A DNA stretch of 64,000 nt, taken from JANMGV01 sp037440405 (lineage in GTDB: Bacteria; Planctomycetota; Planctomycetia; Pirellulales; Pirellulaceae). Below, piece after piece: positions 8,268-17,729 of the stretch (positions within the stretch are counted from its first letter, which is position 1; each line of letters opens with the position of its first letter). The position numbers were made by a program, and so were the translations under genes. Where the stretch lies: the NCBI GenBank assembly GCA_037440405.1, contig JBBIUE010000006.1, forward strand, positions 32,394-96,393, given 5' to 3'. Under the pieces are notes generated by a model, which did no database searches, was not told the origin of the DNA, and worked only from the letters and a program-made list of their open reading frames with translations.

Positions 8268-10847
8268 TTACTTCGGCAGGAAGCTTTCGTCAAAGCCAGG
8301 TTGATAGTCGCCAAGACGTTGACGAAATGTCGCAATCGGCTGATTGAGGTAATCAGGCCTACGGGGAAGGGGGGAAATCCATCGAACGTAGCCTTCGACG
8401 CCTGACTCAAGCGGGTTCATTTCCGCCAAGGTCTCGAACGGCAAACGAACGAACATGCCTTCTGCATTGGTGACCTCCATCCAATCTTGAATGGTCTCAT
8501 CGTAGGCGTTGTCGCTTCCACGAAGTTCAACCATTTTTCGGAAATCCAGGTCGTTGGGAAGTCCGTCGATGCGGACATAGGCCGAATCATTGCCGCACCA
8601 GAAGACCGAATTGTTCGCATGGCGAACTAAATTCGCTGGAAACTTCCGAGCTTCGGAATAGGACAAAATCGCAAATGGCCCACCGCTGATGGAAGTGACC
8701 CGATCCATTTGAACGCGGACCGTCGGGCTACTGCGGCTCTTCACCGACAATCCACCCAATTCCAAGAGTGAACCATCGATGGCGATCAACACGTTCCTCA
8801 TGGTTACTTCACTGCGTCTGGTCTCAACCATGCGCAAGATATCGCAAGGACCTCGCACCACGGAGTTCTCGAAGCGCAGGCGAAGCGGGTCGGATGCACC
8901 GCCTCCCGTCCCATTGCCAGTCAGCGTTAGCCCAATTACGGCAGGCCGCTTTTGAATCGCCGCATGCGCAATTCGAAAGGAACATTGTTCGAAACGGACT
9001 TGAGTTCCTTCCTGAACCGAAAAGAGGGACTCCCAATTCGAATCTGCGTTCTGAGTCCATTCAAAATCAATACCGTGAAAATCGATTTCCGACGAACCAA
9101 TCTGAATCACACTTGACTGCCGATCTACGGTCGCGTCCGCGACGACTCGAAGCTTGGGACGGTACCCCGTAGCAGCCGTCACTCGGAGTCGATGCTGGGG
9201 CAGCTCGATCGGAGATATCCTCAGCTCATCGGCGAGAATGACAATATCGCGAACTTCAGGGTGCTGAACTGCGTACTCGATGGCGGCTGGCAGATCGGAA
9301 GCCGTCGGAACTCCATCGCGATTGAGTTGAACGTCAATCCTCGGATCGATATAAACGGTGACGCCACTGCGGTCAAGTTGCACGCTCTCTGCGTTGGCCG
9401 GTCGCTGAGAAAGCCCCTCTCCTGATTCCTGGTTGGGTTCGGTTTTCGCGACAAGGGGACTCCCACTCGCATTCAACATTTGCTTCGCAGAAGGCTCGGC
9501 GGCAAGCTCGCTATTTATAGGCCGACTTGAACTCTCGCGATCCGTCGATTCCAAAGATGGAGGATTGGTGGCAGTTGCTGCAGCCGCCGTCTCCAGGTCC
9601 AACAACGTATCGTCGGCAACACGAGACGGATAGCTTCCGGTACTGGCGAGAGCTGGGAGTGGGTAGTTGTTCTTCCAAGCAGGCTCGAAATAGAGAAAAG
9701 CGGTGACCGCCGCCCCCGCTAGAATGGTTATCAGCCAGGGACGAGTCAATTCCCAAGGAGTCTTCTTCGACCATTGAGCAACCACCGGTAAGGTGGGCAG
9801 GTTCGACCGACACTTTGGCAACTGTTCAATTTCCGCCAACAATTGTAAGTCGCCGACGAGATCTCGAGGAGTTTGATAGCGGTCGCTTGGCTTCTTCGCC
9901 ATCAGCTTGAACAAGATGGCGACCAGGTCAGGCGACAGGTCATCGCGGTAGGCTCGGGGATCAGGCGGATTCTCGCTGGTGTGCATGAAGACTTTTTGCA
10001 CGGCCGTACCGTCCGCGAAGGGGGGGCTGCCCGTCAACAAGAAATAGAAAGTGCAACCAAGCGAGTAAAGATCGCTGCGCACATCGGCATTGCGAGGGTC
10101 CCGAGCTTGCTCTGGCGAAACATAATCAAACGTGCCGAGAGTAACTCCACTGGCCGTGATGTCATGAGAAGATTCCAAGGCGATCGTGCGTGCCAACCCC
10201 ATATCAACGACTTTGATCTGACCATCCGGACCGACAATAATATTCGATGGCTTGATATCGCGGTGGACGATAGATCGCGACGATGCGTGGTCGAGAGCCT
10301 CCGCGACCTGCCGAACAAAGAACACGGCATCATCGACCGCAAGTGGACCGTGGATGTTGACCCAGTCTCGAAGATTGACCCCTTCGACAAACTCGAAAAC
10401 GATGTACTTCCAATCTTCGGATTCACCGAAGTTATAGACGCGAGCGATATTGGGATGATCGAGCTTCGCCGCACTTTGGGCCTCCGCGTGAAATCGTCGG
10501 AGCGTATCGGCATCAGGGCGAGAGGAGGGAACGACCTTCACGGCGACCGTGCGATCCAGCAGCGTATCATGACCTCGGAACACGGCTCCCATTCCGCCGC
10601 CGCCGATTAACTCGTCCAAGACATACTGCCCAAGTTGGTTTCCTCGAAGCACCGAAGCTTGCTCTGCAATACTCTGCGGGCGAAGAAGTCCCACGGCAGG
10701 CGGGAGCGCGATACCGCTGATCACGGTTTTTTCTTCAACCGTCGGCAGGACCGCAGCGGATTCGTCTTGCGAATGCGCCTCGCTATCGGAGAACGAGGCC
10801 GATATCAAAGTATTCGGGATGGGATGAGTCGAATCGTCGCTGGGCAT
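8268..10847 (-). CDS. Membrane Ser/Thr protein kinase with extracytoplasmic C-terminal domain
   Basis: Hanks-type kinase of 859 aa. The catalytic domain spans about residues 74-340: glycine loop GGGGMG (82-87), Lys104 in VAVKVV, catalytic loop HRDIKPSN (195-202), DMG in place of DFG (215-217), and SPEQ for APE. A single transmembrane helix follows (371-390). The remaining 470 residues are outside the membrane: a low-complexity Ser/Ala linker, then a region with regular short strands and phrases such as 'IDFHGIDFEW' and 'VRFEQCSFR' typical of right-handed parallel beta-helix (pectate-lyase-like) folds. The outer domain may sense or bind polysaccharide, which is inference. All phosphotransfer residues are present, so it should be active. 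The gene is divergent from the Rieske gene, with a 112-bp shared upstream region. Confidence 0.92.
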   Translation of the reverse strand: MPSDDSTHPIPNTLISASFSDSEAHSQDESAAVLPTVEEKTVISGIALPPAVGLLRPQSIAEQASVLRGNQLGQYVLDELIGGGGMGAVFRGHDTLLDRTVAVKVVPSSRPDADTLRRFHAEAQSAAKLDHPNIARVYNFGESEDWKYIVFEFVEGVNLRDWVNIHGPLAVDDAVFFVRQVAEALDHASSRSIVHRDIKPSNIIVGPDGQIKVVDMGLARTIALESSHDITASGVTLGTFDYVSPEQARDPRNADVRSDLYSLGCTFYFLLTGSPPFADGTAVQKVFMHTSENPPDPRAYRDDLSPDLVAILFKLMAKKPSDRYQTPRDLVGDLQLLAEIEQLPKCRSNLPTLPVVAQWSKKTPWELTRPWLITILAGAAVTAFLYFEPAWKNNYPLPALASTGSYPSRVADDTLLDLETAAAATATNPPSLESTDRESSSRPINSELAAEPSAKQMLNASGSPLVAKTEPNQESGEGLSQRPANAESVQLDRSGVTVYIDPRIDVQLNRDGVPTASDLPAAIEYAVQHPEVRDIVILADELRISPIELPQHRLRVTAATGYRPKLRVVADATVDRQSSVIQIGSSEIDFHGIDFEWTQNADSNWESLFSVQEGTQVRFEQCSFRIAHAAIQKRPAVIGLTLTGNGTGGGASDPLRLRFENSVVRGPCDILRMVETRRSEVTMRNVLIAIDGSLLELGGLSVKSRSSPTVRVQMDRVTSISGGPFAILSYSEARKFPANLVRHANNSVFWCGNDSAYVRIDGLPNDLDFRKMVELRGSDNAYDETIQDWMEVTNAEGMFVRLPFETLAEMNPLESGVEGYVRWISPLPRRPDYLNQPIATFRQRLGDYQPGFDESFLPK

Positions 10848-10959
10848 AATTTCACGGTATCCCCCATCTGCTCAATCGTCAATTCCCTCATTCTTCCTGC
10901 CTGACGGATTGCTCGATTTCCCCTTTCGCAAGCCGCTAGGATCAGGGAAACTTGTCGGC

Positions 10960-11295
10960 ATGAGCAAAAAAATTCGCATAGCCTCTACAGCCGACATTCC
11001 ACGCAATCAGGGGCGGGCGTTTCCCGTCGATGGGAGAATGATCGCCGTGTTTCACTGCGACGATGGCTTCTTCGCCATCGACGACCTTTGTCCCCACATG
11101 GGGGCATCCCTCGCGGACGGCTACCTCGAAGACGGGGCGGTGGCTTGTCCCTGGCATGCTTGGCGTTTCTCCGTTCGCGACGGCACCTGGCTCGACAACA
11201 AACGACTGAAGGTCGATTGCTTCGCCGTTCACGTCGAAGGCGACGATATCTTCATCGAATGGTCAGACAAAAACGATTCGCTAAATCTCGAATGA
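10960..11295 (+). CDS. Rieske [2Fe-2S] ferredoxin-like protein
   Basis: Small (111 aa) soluble Rieske protein of the NirD/ferredoxin type. Both cluster-binding boxes are intact: CPHMG (Cys44, His46) and CPWHAW (Cys63, His66). There is no signal peptide or catalytic oxygenase domain, so it is a cytoplasmic electron-transfer subunit or partner. Start at Met 10960, preceded by AGGGAAA about 11 nt upstream; an in-frame ATG at 10909 would add an unusual 17-residue extension. The last 15 nt overlap the end of the convergent MBL-fold gene. No reductase or oxygenase gene is adjacent, so its redox partner is unknown. Confidence 0.9.
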   Translation: MSKKIRIASTADIPRNQGRAFPVDGRMIAVFHCDDGFFAIDDLCPHMGASLADGYLEDGAVACPWHAWRFSVRDGTWLDNKRLKVDCFAVHVEGDDIFIEWSDKNDSLNLE

Positions 11296-11961
11296 CTCAC
11301 CCGGCTGCAACACAACCGGCTCAGCCGATGTGGACGCTCGGATCGATTCCGCCCACGCCAATGCGTCCTGGGCGATTGGCGGCCAAGTATTGTAATGCGT
11401 GGGGAATACATGCTTCGGCTCAAGCAACCGAGTTGCTTCAATACTGTCTTCGGGGCCCATCGTGAATAAGTCGCCGATAGGGAGAATCGCCGCATCGAGT
11501 CCAACCTTTCCGATCATGGCCATGTCCCCGAAAAGGGCAGTGTCGCCAGCGTAGTAGAGCTTGCTTCCAGCTGCTTCAATGACATAACCGCCAGGATTGC
11601 CACCGTACGTTCCATCCGGCAGCACGGAAGAGTGCCAAGCGATGGTCATCTTGACCGTTCCCCACGGCATCGTTGCTTTGCCTCCCAAATTCATTCCCAG
11701 CGTCTTCTTGACGCCGTGATGCTTCTCGAACCAACTGGCAATCTCAAAGTTGGCCACGATCGTCGCTCCACAACGATTGGCGATCGAGGCTGCATCCGAC
11801 ATGTGATCGAAGTGGCCATGAGAAACCAGAATCGCGTCGACATTCAAATCATCCGGTTGCACTGGAGACGATGGATTGTCCTTCAAGAACGGATCCATCG
11901 CGATGCGCGCACCGGACGTCTCCACGAGCCATGCCGAATGTCCAAACCAAGTTATTTTCAT
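11281..11961 (-). CDS. Metallo-beta-lactamase-fold hydrolase, UPF0173 family
   Basis: The sequence is a full-length (226 aa) UPF0173/YtkL-type metal-dependent hydrolase. It begins MKITWFGHSAW, has the metal-binding signature SHGHFDHM (His48, His50, Asp52, His53), the later ligand region YYAGDTALFGDM, and a terminal His in FPTHYNTWP. Members are cytoplasmic two-metal enzymes without an agreed substrate. Met 11961 is preferred over 11976 because the family begins exactly here. It converges with the Rieske gene with 15 nt overlap. The isomerase-like gene lies 30 nt upstream on the same strand, so both could share a transcript. Confidence 0.93.
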   Translation of the reverse strand: MKITWFGHSAWLVETSGARIAMDPFLKDNPSSPVQPDDLNVDAILVSHGHFDHMSDAASIANRCGATIVANFEIASWFEKHHGVKKTLGMNLGGKATMPWGTVKMTIAWHSSVLPDGTYGGNPGGYVIEAAGSKLYYAGDTALFGDMAMIGKVGLDAAILPIGDLFTMGPEDSIEATRLLEPKHVFPTHYNTWPPIAQDALAWAESIRASTSAEPVVLQPGESFEI

Positions 11962-11991
11962 TGTCATCCGTCCCACATTCCTCTTCGACGC

Positions 11992-13347
11992 TCAGGCCTT
12001 CGAGTCCAAGCCACGCTGCCCTTCGATTGTCGCGGCCTTTGGGATTCTTCGCAAGGAGAGCATCTCGATCGCCACCGATAGCAGTTGCATCAACTGCCCA
12101 ACGCAGAGTTCATCTGCGAACGGAAGCCGGATCTGGCCCAACACGCTTGCCGCCCCCAGAGCGCGTTGTTCGCGTATCATTCGTCGCCGAATGCGCTCCG
12201 TCGTCCACGATCTTTGCGACTCCGCTCCACGGTCTTGAATGCAAAGTTGACCGTTCTCCAAATCGATCAGAAGGGAATCGAATCGATCTCCTTCGACCGT
12301 CACAAATATCGCACCGTTGATCGCGGTCTGGGGAGTCGTTGGCTCGTCGGTCTTTGGAAGATCGTATGCCGTCGTCAAACTCCTCTCAAAGCTCGTAAGC
12401 CAGTTGGGCAAGGCTCGAAGGGTCTGGCTTGTTGATTTCACACTTTGACTGACGGTCGATTGATCATCGGTAAGCAATTCTACGATCGAAGCCAACTGGA
12501 CAACCATGTTTTCATCGCTTGCTTGATCTCGCAGCGTCTCACTAACCGCCGAAGCTCCCTGCAGAAGCTCGATGACATTCACCCCCAGCAAGGCTGCCGG
12601 CAACAACATGCTGGCATGAAACGGTTCCGGTTCATCGAGTTCGTATGCCGCGCCGACATCTGAGAAAGTCTCTGCATGAGAAGGAGGGTCCCCATTCGAT
12701 AGGTTCTGGTCACCGCGATCTTGGAAGATACCCCACCGACAGCTTTGAGGTTGCATTGTCGATCCCGAAAACTGTTTGTTCCATGCTTCGAAGAGGTATC
12801 GTTGAAGCGCAAAGGACGCGGATGTGCTGAAGCAATCTCGTTGCGTCCTATGAGGTTCTATCCATAGGACCGTCCAACCCAGTGTCTCACCAAGGTGACG
12901 ATCTCGATTGGTTCGCTGAAGCATCGCCAATACGCTTTGAATCTGATCGTTCTCGGACTCGCTGCAGAGAAAGTACATCTTTGGCTTGCTGCCTCGCTCG
13001 CCCCGATGCAGTTCATTCCAGTAGGGCGGGCAGCACGTGTCAAAGATCATCTGAGCGGCCCAAGGATGCTGCTTCGCGCCGACGACCACGACTGCATCGA
13101 CGGATTCGCGAAGCTGCTTAGTGAAGCGAAAAATGGTCGCCAACTCGCTAGAACGGCGGTCGCTTGTATAACTCGAAAGCCATTTCATGGGACGAGCCAA
13201 ACGCGCTTGGAGTGCCTTCATTTGTAATGAAAGCGACCAGTTCAACCCATTTTGGCTCAAATGCTGCTGTATCGAGGCTTCGATTTCCGCAGAGCCACAT
13301 TGCCAGTCGAATTGGATGAGTTTAAGTCGGTTCCCTCTAGGCTTCAT
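11992..13347 (-). CDS. Divergent glucose-6-phosphate isomerase-like protein, probably non-catalytic
   Basis: About 451 aa. Several stretches align by eye with glucose-6-phosphate isomerases of planctomycetes: 'ELATIFRFTKQLRESVDAVV', then 'WNELHRGERGSKPKMYFL', and later 'MLLPAALLGVNVIELLQGA', which mirrors the conserved LLPAALLG...LL.GA block. The diagnostic phosphosugar loop GIGGS, which binds substrate phosphate, is absent; the equivalent place reads VVVGAKQHPWAAQ. The fold may be kept while isomerase activity is lost, giving a pseudo-enzyme or a protein with a new ligand. There is no signal peptide or membrane segment. Start: ATG 13347; a TTG at 13371 is possible. It lies just upstream of the MBL-fold gene and is divergent from the glycosyltransferase. 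The family assignment is from memory and should be tested. Confidence 0.68.
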   Translation of the reverse strand: MKPRGNRLKLIQFDWQCGSAEIEASIQQHLSQNGLNWSLSLQMKALQARLARPMKWLSSYTSDRRSSELATIFRFTKQLRESVDAVVVVGAKQHPWAAQMIFDTCCPPYWNELHRGERGSKPKMYFLCSESENDQIQSVLAMLQRTNRDRHLGETLGWTVLWIEPHRTQRDCFSTSASFALQRYLFEAWNKQFSGSTMQPQSCRWGIFQDRGDQNLSNGDPPSHAETFSDVGAAYELDEPEPFHASMLLPAALLGVNVIELLQGASAVSETLRDQASDENMVVQLASIVELLTDDQSTVSQSVKSTSQTLRALPNWLTSFERSLTTAYDLPKTDEPTTPQTAINGAIFVTVEGDRFDSLLIDLENGQLCIQDRGAESQRSWTTERIRRRMIREQRALGAASVLGQIRLPFADELCVGQLMQLLSVAIEMLSLRRIPKAATIEGQRGLDSKA

Positions 13348-13513
13348 GTAGTCCAGCTTCTTTACGCACAACTCATCATTTCATCATCGAATCTACAACA
13401 TCCGTCACGATGATATCGCACAGGAAAGAAGCGTGCGAGGGATAGGTTGAGCTGCCCGGAACGGCCGTCGGATTGCAGAAGCCTCCCTCCTGCCAACACA
13501 GAAGGACGTTGTC

Positions 13514-14638
13514 ATGAGTCGAATCGCTCTCAGCCTTTCCGGTGAAGGTCGAGGCCATACCGCAAGGACGCTCGCGTTGTTGGAGATGTTCGGCGACCTC
13601 CATGAGATGATGGTGCTTGCCCCGACCAGCGCGTTGGATTTGCTGCGTCCGAGTCTGCAGAAATTTCCTCACGTGCAATTGCACGTCCTTCCGCATCTTC
13701 GATTTCAGTATGGATGGTCGGGGAGATTGAGCTATTCGAAATCGTGGTTGATGGCTGCGCCGTTCATCGCCAGGCTTCGAAAACATGTTCGATCGACGGT
13801 CGATTCCTTGGTTGAGTTCCGTCCCGACATCGCCATCTCCGATTTCGAGCCAGTGCTACCGCGAGCTGCTCTAGCATTGCATCTACCTCTGATCAGCCTC
13901 GATCATCAGCATTTTTTGGCAGCGATGGACACTCGAGTCCTGCCGCTGAGTCTGCGTTGGAAGGCGCGATTCCTGCGACCAAGCGTCAAGCTCTTCTGCC
14001 CAGTTGCTGATGTGCATTTGGTGAGTTCCTTTTTCAAATACCCCTCGCGAAGATCGACAGAGCATTTTGAGCAGGTAGGCGTCTTATTGAGACGCGATTT
14101 CGGGCGGATTCCTACGCGCGTCGGCGATCATCTATTGGTCTACGCCCGCCGCAGCCAGAGCAGAAAGTGGCTCTCCATTCTGTCGAACTGCGGTTTGCCC
14201 GTGAAGGTTTACGGTATGCAACAGCAGCGACCGTATTTCGCTGACAACATTCAATTCTGTCCGATCTCCGCCGGTCAGTTCATGGAAGATTTGGCGACCT
14301 GCCGCGCCTTGATCACAACCGCTGGAAATCAACTCGTCGGAGAGGCTCTCGCGGCCTCGAAGCCAGTCCTCGCGGTACCCGAGCCCGGAAATTTCGAGCA
14401 GCAACTGAATGGCCATTTTCTTCAAGCATCCGGTATGGGTGTCTGCCTCAAGCCATCGCAATTCAATGAACGGCGACTGTCCGATTTCCTCGACGACCTC
14501 GACCAGTTTCGAGAACGCACCGCCGCCTTCGATCGCATCGGTAACGAAACGGTTCGATCCGTCGTTGCATCCATGCTCCCCTCAGCTCCGCGGCGAACGG
14601 AGCCAACTCTCAAGAGCGAACAAGGAATGTGCGCATGA
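13514..14638 (+). CDS. GT-B glycosyltransferase (MurG/GT28-like)
   Basis: A 374-aa GT-B fold glycosyltransferase. The N-terminal domain opens with the family glycine motif GEGRGHTART; the C-terminal domain holds the nucleotide-sugar site TTAGNQLVGEALAASKPVL followed by PEPGNFEQQLNG, matching the GT28/MurG-like pattern of G/A-rich turn and acidic residue. There are no membrane helices; it probably acts at the inner face of the cytoplasmic membrane on a lipid or cell-wall acceptor. A purine-rich AAGGAC precedes the ATG at suitable distance. Its TGA overlaps the ATG of the radical SAM gene (ATGA), so the pair is likely translationally coupled. Donor and acceptor are unknown. Confidence 0.88.
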   Translation: MSRIALSLSGEGRGHTARTLALLEMFGDLHEMMVLAPTSALDLLRPSLQKFPHVQLHVLPHLRFQYGWSGRLSYSKSWLMAAPFIARLRKHVRSTVDSLVEFRPDIAISDFEPVLPRAALALHLPLISLDHQHFLAAMDTRVLPLSLRWKARFLRPSVKLFCPVADVHLVSSFFKYPSRRSTEHFEQVGVLLRRDFGRIPTRVGDHLLVYARRSQSRKWLSILSNCGLPVKVYGMQQQRPYFADNIQFCPISAGQFMEDLATCRALITTAGNQLVGEALAASKPVLAVPEPGNFEQQLNGHFLQASGMGVCLKPSQFNERRLSDFLDDLDQFRERTAAFDRIGNETVRSVVASMLPSAPRRTEPTLKSEQGMCA

Positions 14639-15930
14639 CAGAACGCTTGGGAACGGTCTTGCCGGTCCTGCCATCTCCCATTTCTCACCATCAAGAAGAA
14701 TCGGAAAATCCAGAGTATGCGCATTCGAATCCCTTCGAACGCCCGCCATCACGACAGCTCAGCCAACGATCGAGAAGATCTCGCTGGAAGTGGATGTCGG
14801 CGCAACGTTGGAAACGCGTTCTATCGCTTCCCAACGCGATTCGGAGGTGCCAGCAAGGTAAGCAACTCCTGCCGAGACTCCTCACGCACACCATCACCTT
14901 CGGTTGCAACGCCAAGTGTATCATGTGCGACTCTTGGCGACTTTCAACGCAGGAAGATCTTCGAACCAGCGAGATCGAACACATCTATTCGCAACTTCCG
15001 AGCATGGATGTGGTTCGCATCACCGGCGGTGAACCGTTTGTCCGCCGCGATATCGGAACGATTGTCGATCTAGCGGCAGATTACTTAGACCCATTCTTGA
15101 TTTACCTCAGCAGCAACGGATTCCTGTCCGAACGAATCCTTCGATTCTGCGAGGAGCGGAATCGCAAGTACCCTTTGGAACTTGCACTTTCCATCGACGG
15201 AATCGGTCATTTTCACGACCACATTCGCGGTAACTCGAATGCTTGGAGAAGTGTCTTTCAGACTCTCACGGCTCTCATCCCGCATCAGCGACAATGGAAC
15301 CTCCGACTAGTGGTCAATCAGACCATCGCCAATCAGGAAGGGATCGATCAATACTACGAATTGCAAGAACTACTTGCTGGCTTGAATATCGAACATCATG
15401 TTGTCATCGCCTACGCCGAGAGCGCTACCTACAGTCTCGATCGTGCGCGCGCTATCGATCTGAATACTCGGGGAGGCGTCTCGACGTTCGCACAGTTTGA
15501 GGAATCGCGTCTCGAGCAGCTTCTCCAAGATGCCGAGGGGCACGCTAAGCGACTGCCTTGGCTCAGAAGAATCGCGCGGCAGTATTATCTCCGCAGAATG
15601 AGAGATCGTGTTCGCGATTGTCCTAAACGTACCAAACCAACCTGCCAAGCTCTTCACGCTCATCTTCGAATTTTCCCCAACGGGGACGTCCCCGTCTGCC
15701 AATTCAACAGCCGAATTGTTGGCTCGTTTCGAACACAAACCTTCGATGAGATTTGGCACTCGCTCAAGATCGAAGAAGAACGCCGTTGGGTCCGCGACTG
15801 CACCGGTTGTTGGGCCGAATGCGAGGTTCTTCCCAGCGCCCTTTACACCCTTGACCTATTCCGTGGAAGCAAGGTCACGGCCGCTCAACCTCCGACAAAA
15901 GCAGGCGAGCCAAGTCTAGGCGGTACATGA
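14635..15930 (+). CDS. Radical SAM/SPASM domain protein
   Basis: The protein (431 aa) has a 75-residue basic N-terminal extension, then the radical SAM core with the [4Fe-4S] motif CNAKCIMC (Cys91, Cys95, Cys98) and the SAM-binding GGEPF. The C-terminal region contains CPKRTKPTC..., 'FPNGDVPVCQF', and DCTGCWAEC, the cysteine pattern of a SPASM/twitch auxiliary cluster domain. SPASM enzymes usually modify peptides or sugars, or act as dehydrogenases. Coupling to a glycosyltransferase suggests action on a glycan or glycolipid precursor, but no precursor peptide gene was seen nearby. AAGGA lies 9 nt before the chosen ATG; a GTG at 14629 is in frame. The 3' end overlaps the convergent downstream gene by 56 nt. 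Confidence 0.9.
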   Translation: MTERLGTVLPVLPSPISHHQEESENPEYAHSNPFERPPSRQLSQRSRRSRWKWMSAQRWKRVLSLPNAIRRCQQGKQLLPRLLTHTITFGCNAKCIMCDSWRLSTQEDLRTSEIEHIYSQLPSMDVVRITGGEPFVRRDIGTIVDLAADYLDPFLIYLSSNGFLSERILRFCEERNRKYPLELALSIDGIGHFHDHIRGNSNAWRSVFQTLTALIPHQRQWNLRLVVNQTIANQEGIDQYYELQELLAGLNIEHHVVIAYAESATYSLDRARAIDLNTRGGVSTFAQFEESRLEQLLQDAEGHAKRLPWLRRIARQYYLRRMRDRVRDCPKRTKPTCQALHAHLRIFPNGDVPVCQFNSRIVGSFRTQTFDEIWHSLKIEEERRWVRDCTGCWAECEVLPSALYTLDLFRGSKVTAAQPPTKAGEPSLGGT

Positions 15931-17485
15931 TTTGATTGTAGTCGTAGCGCGGAGTCGCTTGCGGATTTCCCGAAAATGCCTGAGTGTAGGTCCCCTCAAA
16001 ATAGATGACCCTCCCGTTTTCTTCGTCCAAGCAACCGTGGTGGCGCGGATTGTAAAAGCTGTACATCGGATGCGTCGCAACTTTGACTGCGCGATTCCAT
16101 GGACCGGTTATTTGGACGGCTTCCGCATACCAAATTTCACCTAACAAGGAAGGCTGACCGACCGTGTTCAACTCGCAGCCGATCATAATCCATCTGTTGC
16201 GAAAGGCATTCCATTGGATGGATGCCCGATGCATCTGCACCGGCTCATCGGACTGAACATCGCGGACTTGGTAGCGAGCTTTCGATTCTGGAATGCGTCC
16301 CTCGGTAACCAAGAGAGCCTCTTCCCGCTGCAACGTGGGAGGCTCGGACTTCTGCCAAATATAGTCGCCCGCTCCATTGCTCCAGCAAAGAGCCTCATAT
16401 TGATCGGGATCTGTTATCGCTCGCAAACTCGCCTGTACGCGAGTAAAAGCAAACGGTTCCGCAAAATAGACATAGTCGATCCCTTCCTCTTGATGGTGAA
16501 AGGCTTGACCTCGGGGAAGCTGCCACTTATTCGCTAAGTCGAACTTAGCCACTTTGACAAACCGCTCCTGAACTTCGTCCCAGACGGCGATACCGTGTTC
16601 AGTGATGTTCCCCATCGTTCGATGTCGAGCATAATGCCCCGCGATAACCGTTTCGCCCCGATCATCGCCGACAGTTGTTAGACCCCAAATCCAAAGGACT
16701 CCGGAATCGGAATCCGGCAGCATTTCCTTGGCTCGACCGGTCGCGTCATCGACAAAGTATTTCAAAGGAATTCCTCGCGACGGGCTCCAACTCTGATCGT
16801 CGAGCGGTGGCGAAGTCGCGGCCGTGACGCGAAAGTTGCCCAGCGGGTAATGAGGCAGCGTTGTGTCTCCCCAAAGCCAAAAATAGCCGCCGCGATGCGG
16901 AACCATCTGCACCGAGTCCTGTCCGACGACTTGTCCGCTATCGCTTGGAAATTCAATCGGGAGGGAATGGCCAAGCAGCGCCGAGTCGCGGTAGATTCCT
17001 TCGCCCGTCACGCGATAAAGCCGCTCTGCGAACTGAGTTCGTTTCAGCTGGAGTGTCGAGGTCTCTCCTGGCGTGACTTGCAAGGCCGTTCCACGAAAGC
17101 CGAATCCATCGGCGGGCATTTCGTAGCCCGGTGAATCCACCGTAAAGTACACCTGCTTATCCGTCAGGCCCGGTTCGAGCATCGCAATCCATCCGTTGCT
17201 GTCCGTCCAATAATCGATGTTCCCCGTCGTTCGCAGTCGAACCAGTGGTATGCCGCGGCCCGTCTCTTCATCGACAACTTGAATACCAAAAAAGTGTTCC
17301 GCAGTGGCCGGCGTGGCCGTGCCCGAGGGAGACCGTTGTAGCGTCTGAGGATGTCTGATCCGAATTGGCTCCTGCCCAGAGAGCACGCAGCCTTGCATGA
17401 CCATCGGTATCCAACAGACCACAAAACCGATAAGCTGAAGACCGATGCTGAAATGATACCTTTTGACGCGGATATCGATGGTCAT
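15875..17485 (-). CDS. Secreted protein: carboxypeptidase-regulatory-like domain plus propeller-like region
   Basis: An exported protein of about 536 aa, not identified further. A signal peptide/anchor (about residues 10-35, ending near MQGCVLSGQ) is followed by a beta-sandwich-like segment: 'IQVVDEETGRGIPLVRLRTT' then a strand-turn pattern with 'TDSNGWIAM', typical of carboxypeptidase regulatory-like/Cna-B domains. The remaining 380 residues have repeated GGYFWLWGD-, 'VLWIWGLTTV'- and IWYAEAVQITGPW-like strands, compatible with a five-bladed propeller such as GH43/DUF4185-like proteins. A clear catalytic triad cannot be assigned. Start Met 17485 chosen over 17539 because the hydrophobic leader then lies at the proper distance. 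It overlaps the radical SAM gene end by 56 nt. Confidence 0.72.
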   Translation of the reverse strand: MTIDIRVKRYHFSIGLQLIGFVVCWIPMVMQGCVLSGQEPIRIRHPQTLQRSPSGTATPATAEHFFGIQVVDEETGRGIPLVRLRTTGNIDYWTDSNGWIAMLEPGLTDKQVYFTVDSPGYEMPADGFGFRGTALQVTPGETSTLQLKRTQFAERLYRVTGEGIYRDSALLGHSLPIEFPSDSGQVVGQDSVQMVPHRGGYFWLWGDTTLPHYPLGNFRVTAATSPPLDDQSWSPSRGIPLKYFVDDATGRAKEMLPDSDSGVLWIWGLTTVGDDRGETVIAGHYARHRTMGNITEHGIAVWDEVQERFVKVAKFDLANKWQLPRGQAFHHQEEGIDYVYFAEPFAFTRVQASLRAITDPDQYEALCWSNGAGDYIWQKSEPPTLQREEALLVTEGRIPESKARYQVRDVQSDEPVQMHRASIQWNAFRNRWIMIGCELNTVGQPSLLGEIWYAEAVQITGPWNRAVKVATHPMYSFYNPRHHGCLDEENGRVIYFEGTYTQAFSGNPQATPRYDYNQIMYRLDLARLLLSEVERP

Positions 17486-17729
17486 TTCATTTCCAATCGG
17501 TAGCGTTCGATGTTGGAGCTCAGGCTGCGGGTCGGTCAATCGTCGGTGGTGGGATTGCTAAGCGTTGCTACTTCCAAAACTAGCAATCGCATGTCCATTG
17601 CGTAGTTTAGCTCGAAGTGCTCGTTTGTTACATTGGTGAATCGCGTGGATGGGTATGTTTCCCTTCTCGCAGGTCCAAGTGCCTGATGAGTCGAATGGTG
17701 AAGCAGTGACGAAGAAAGGCTAGTTGATC

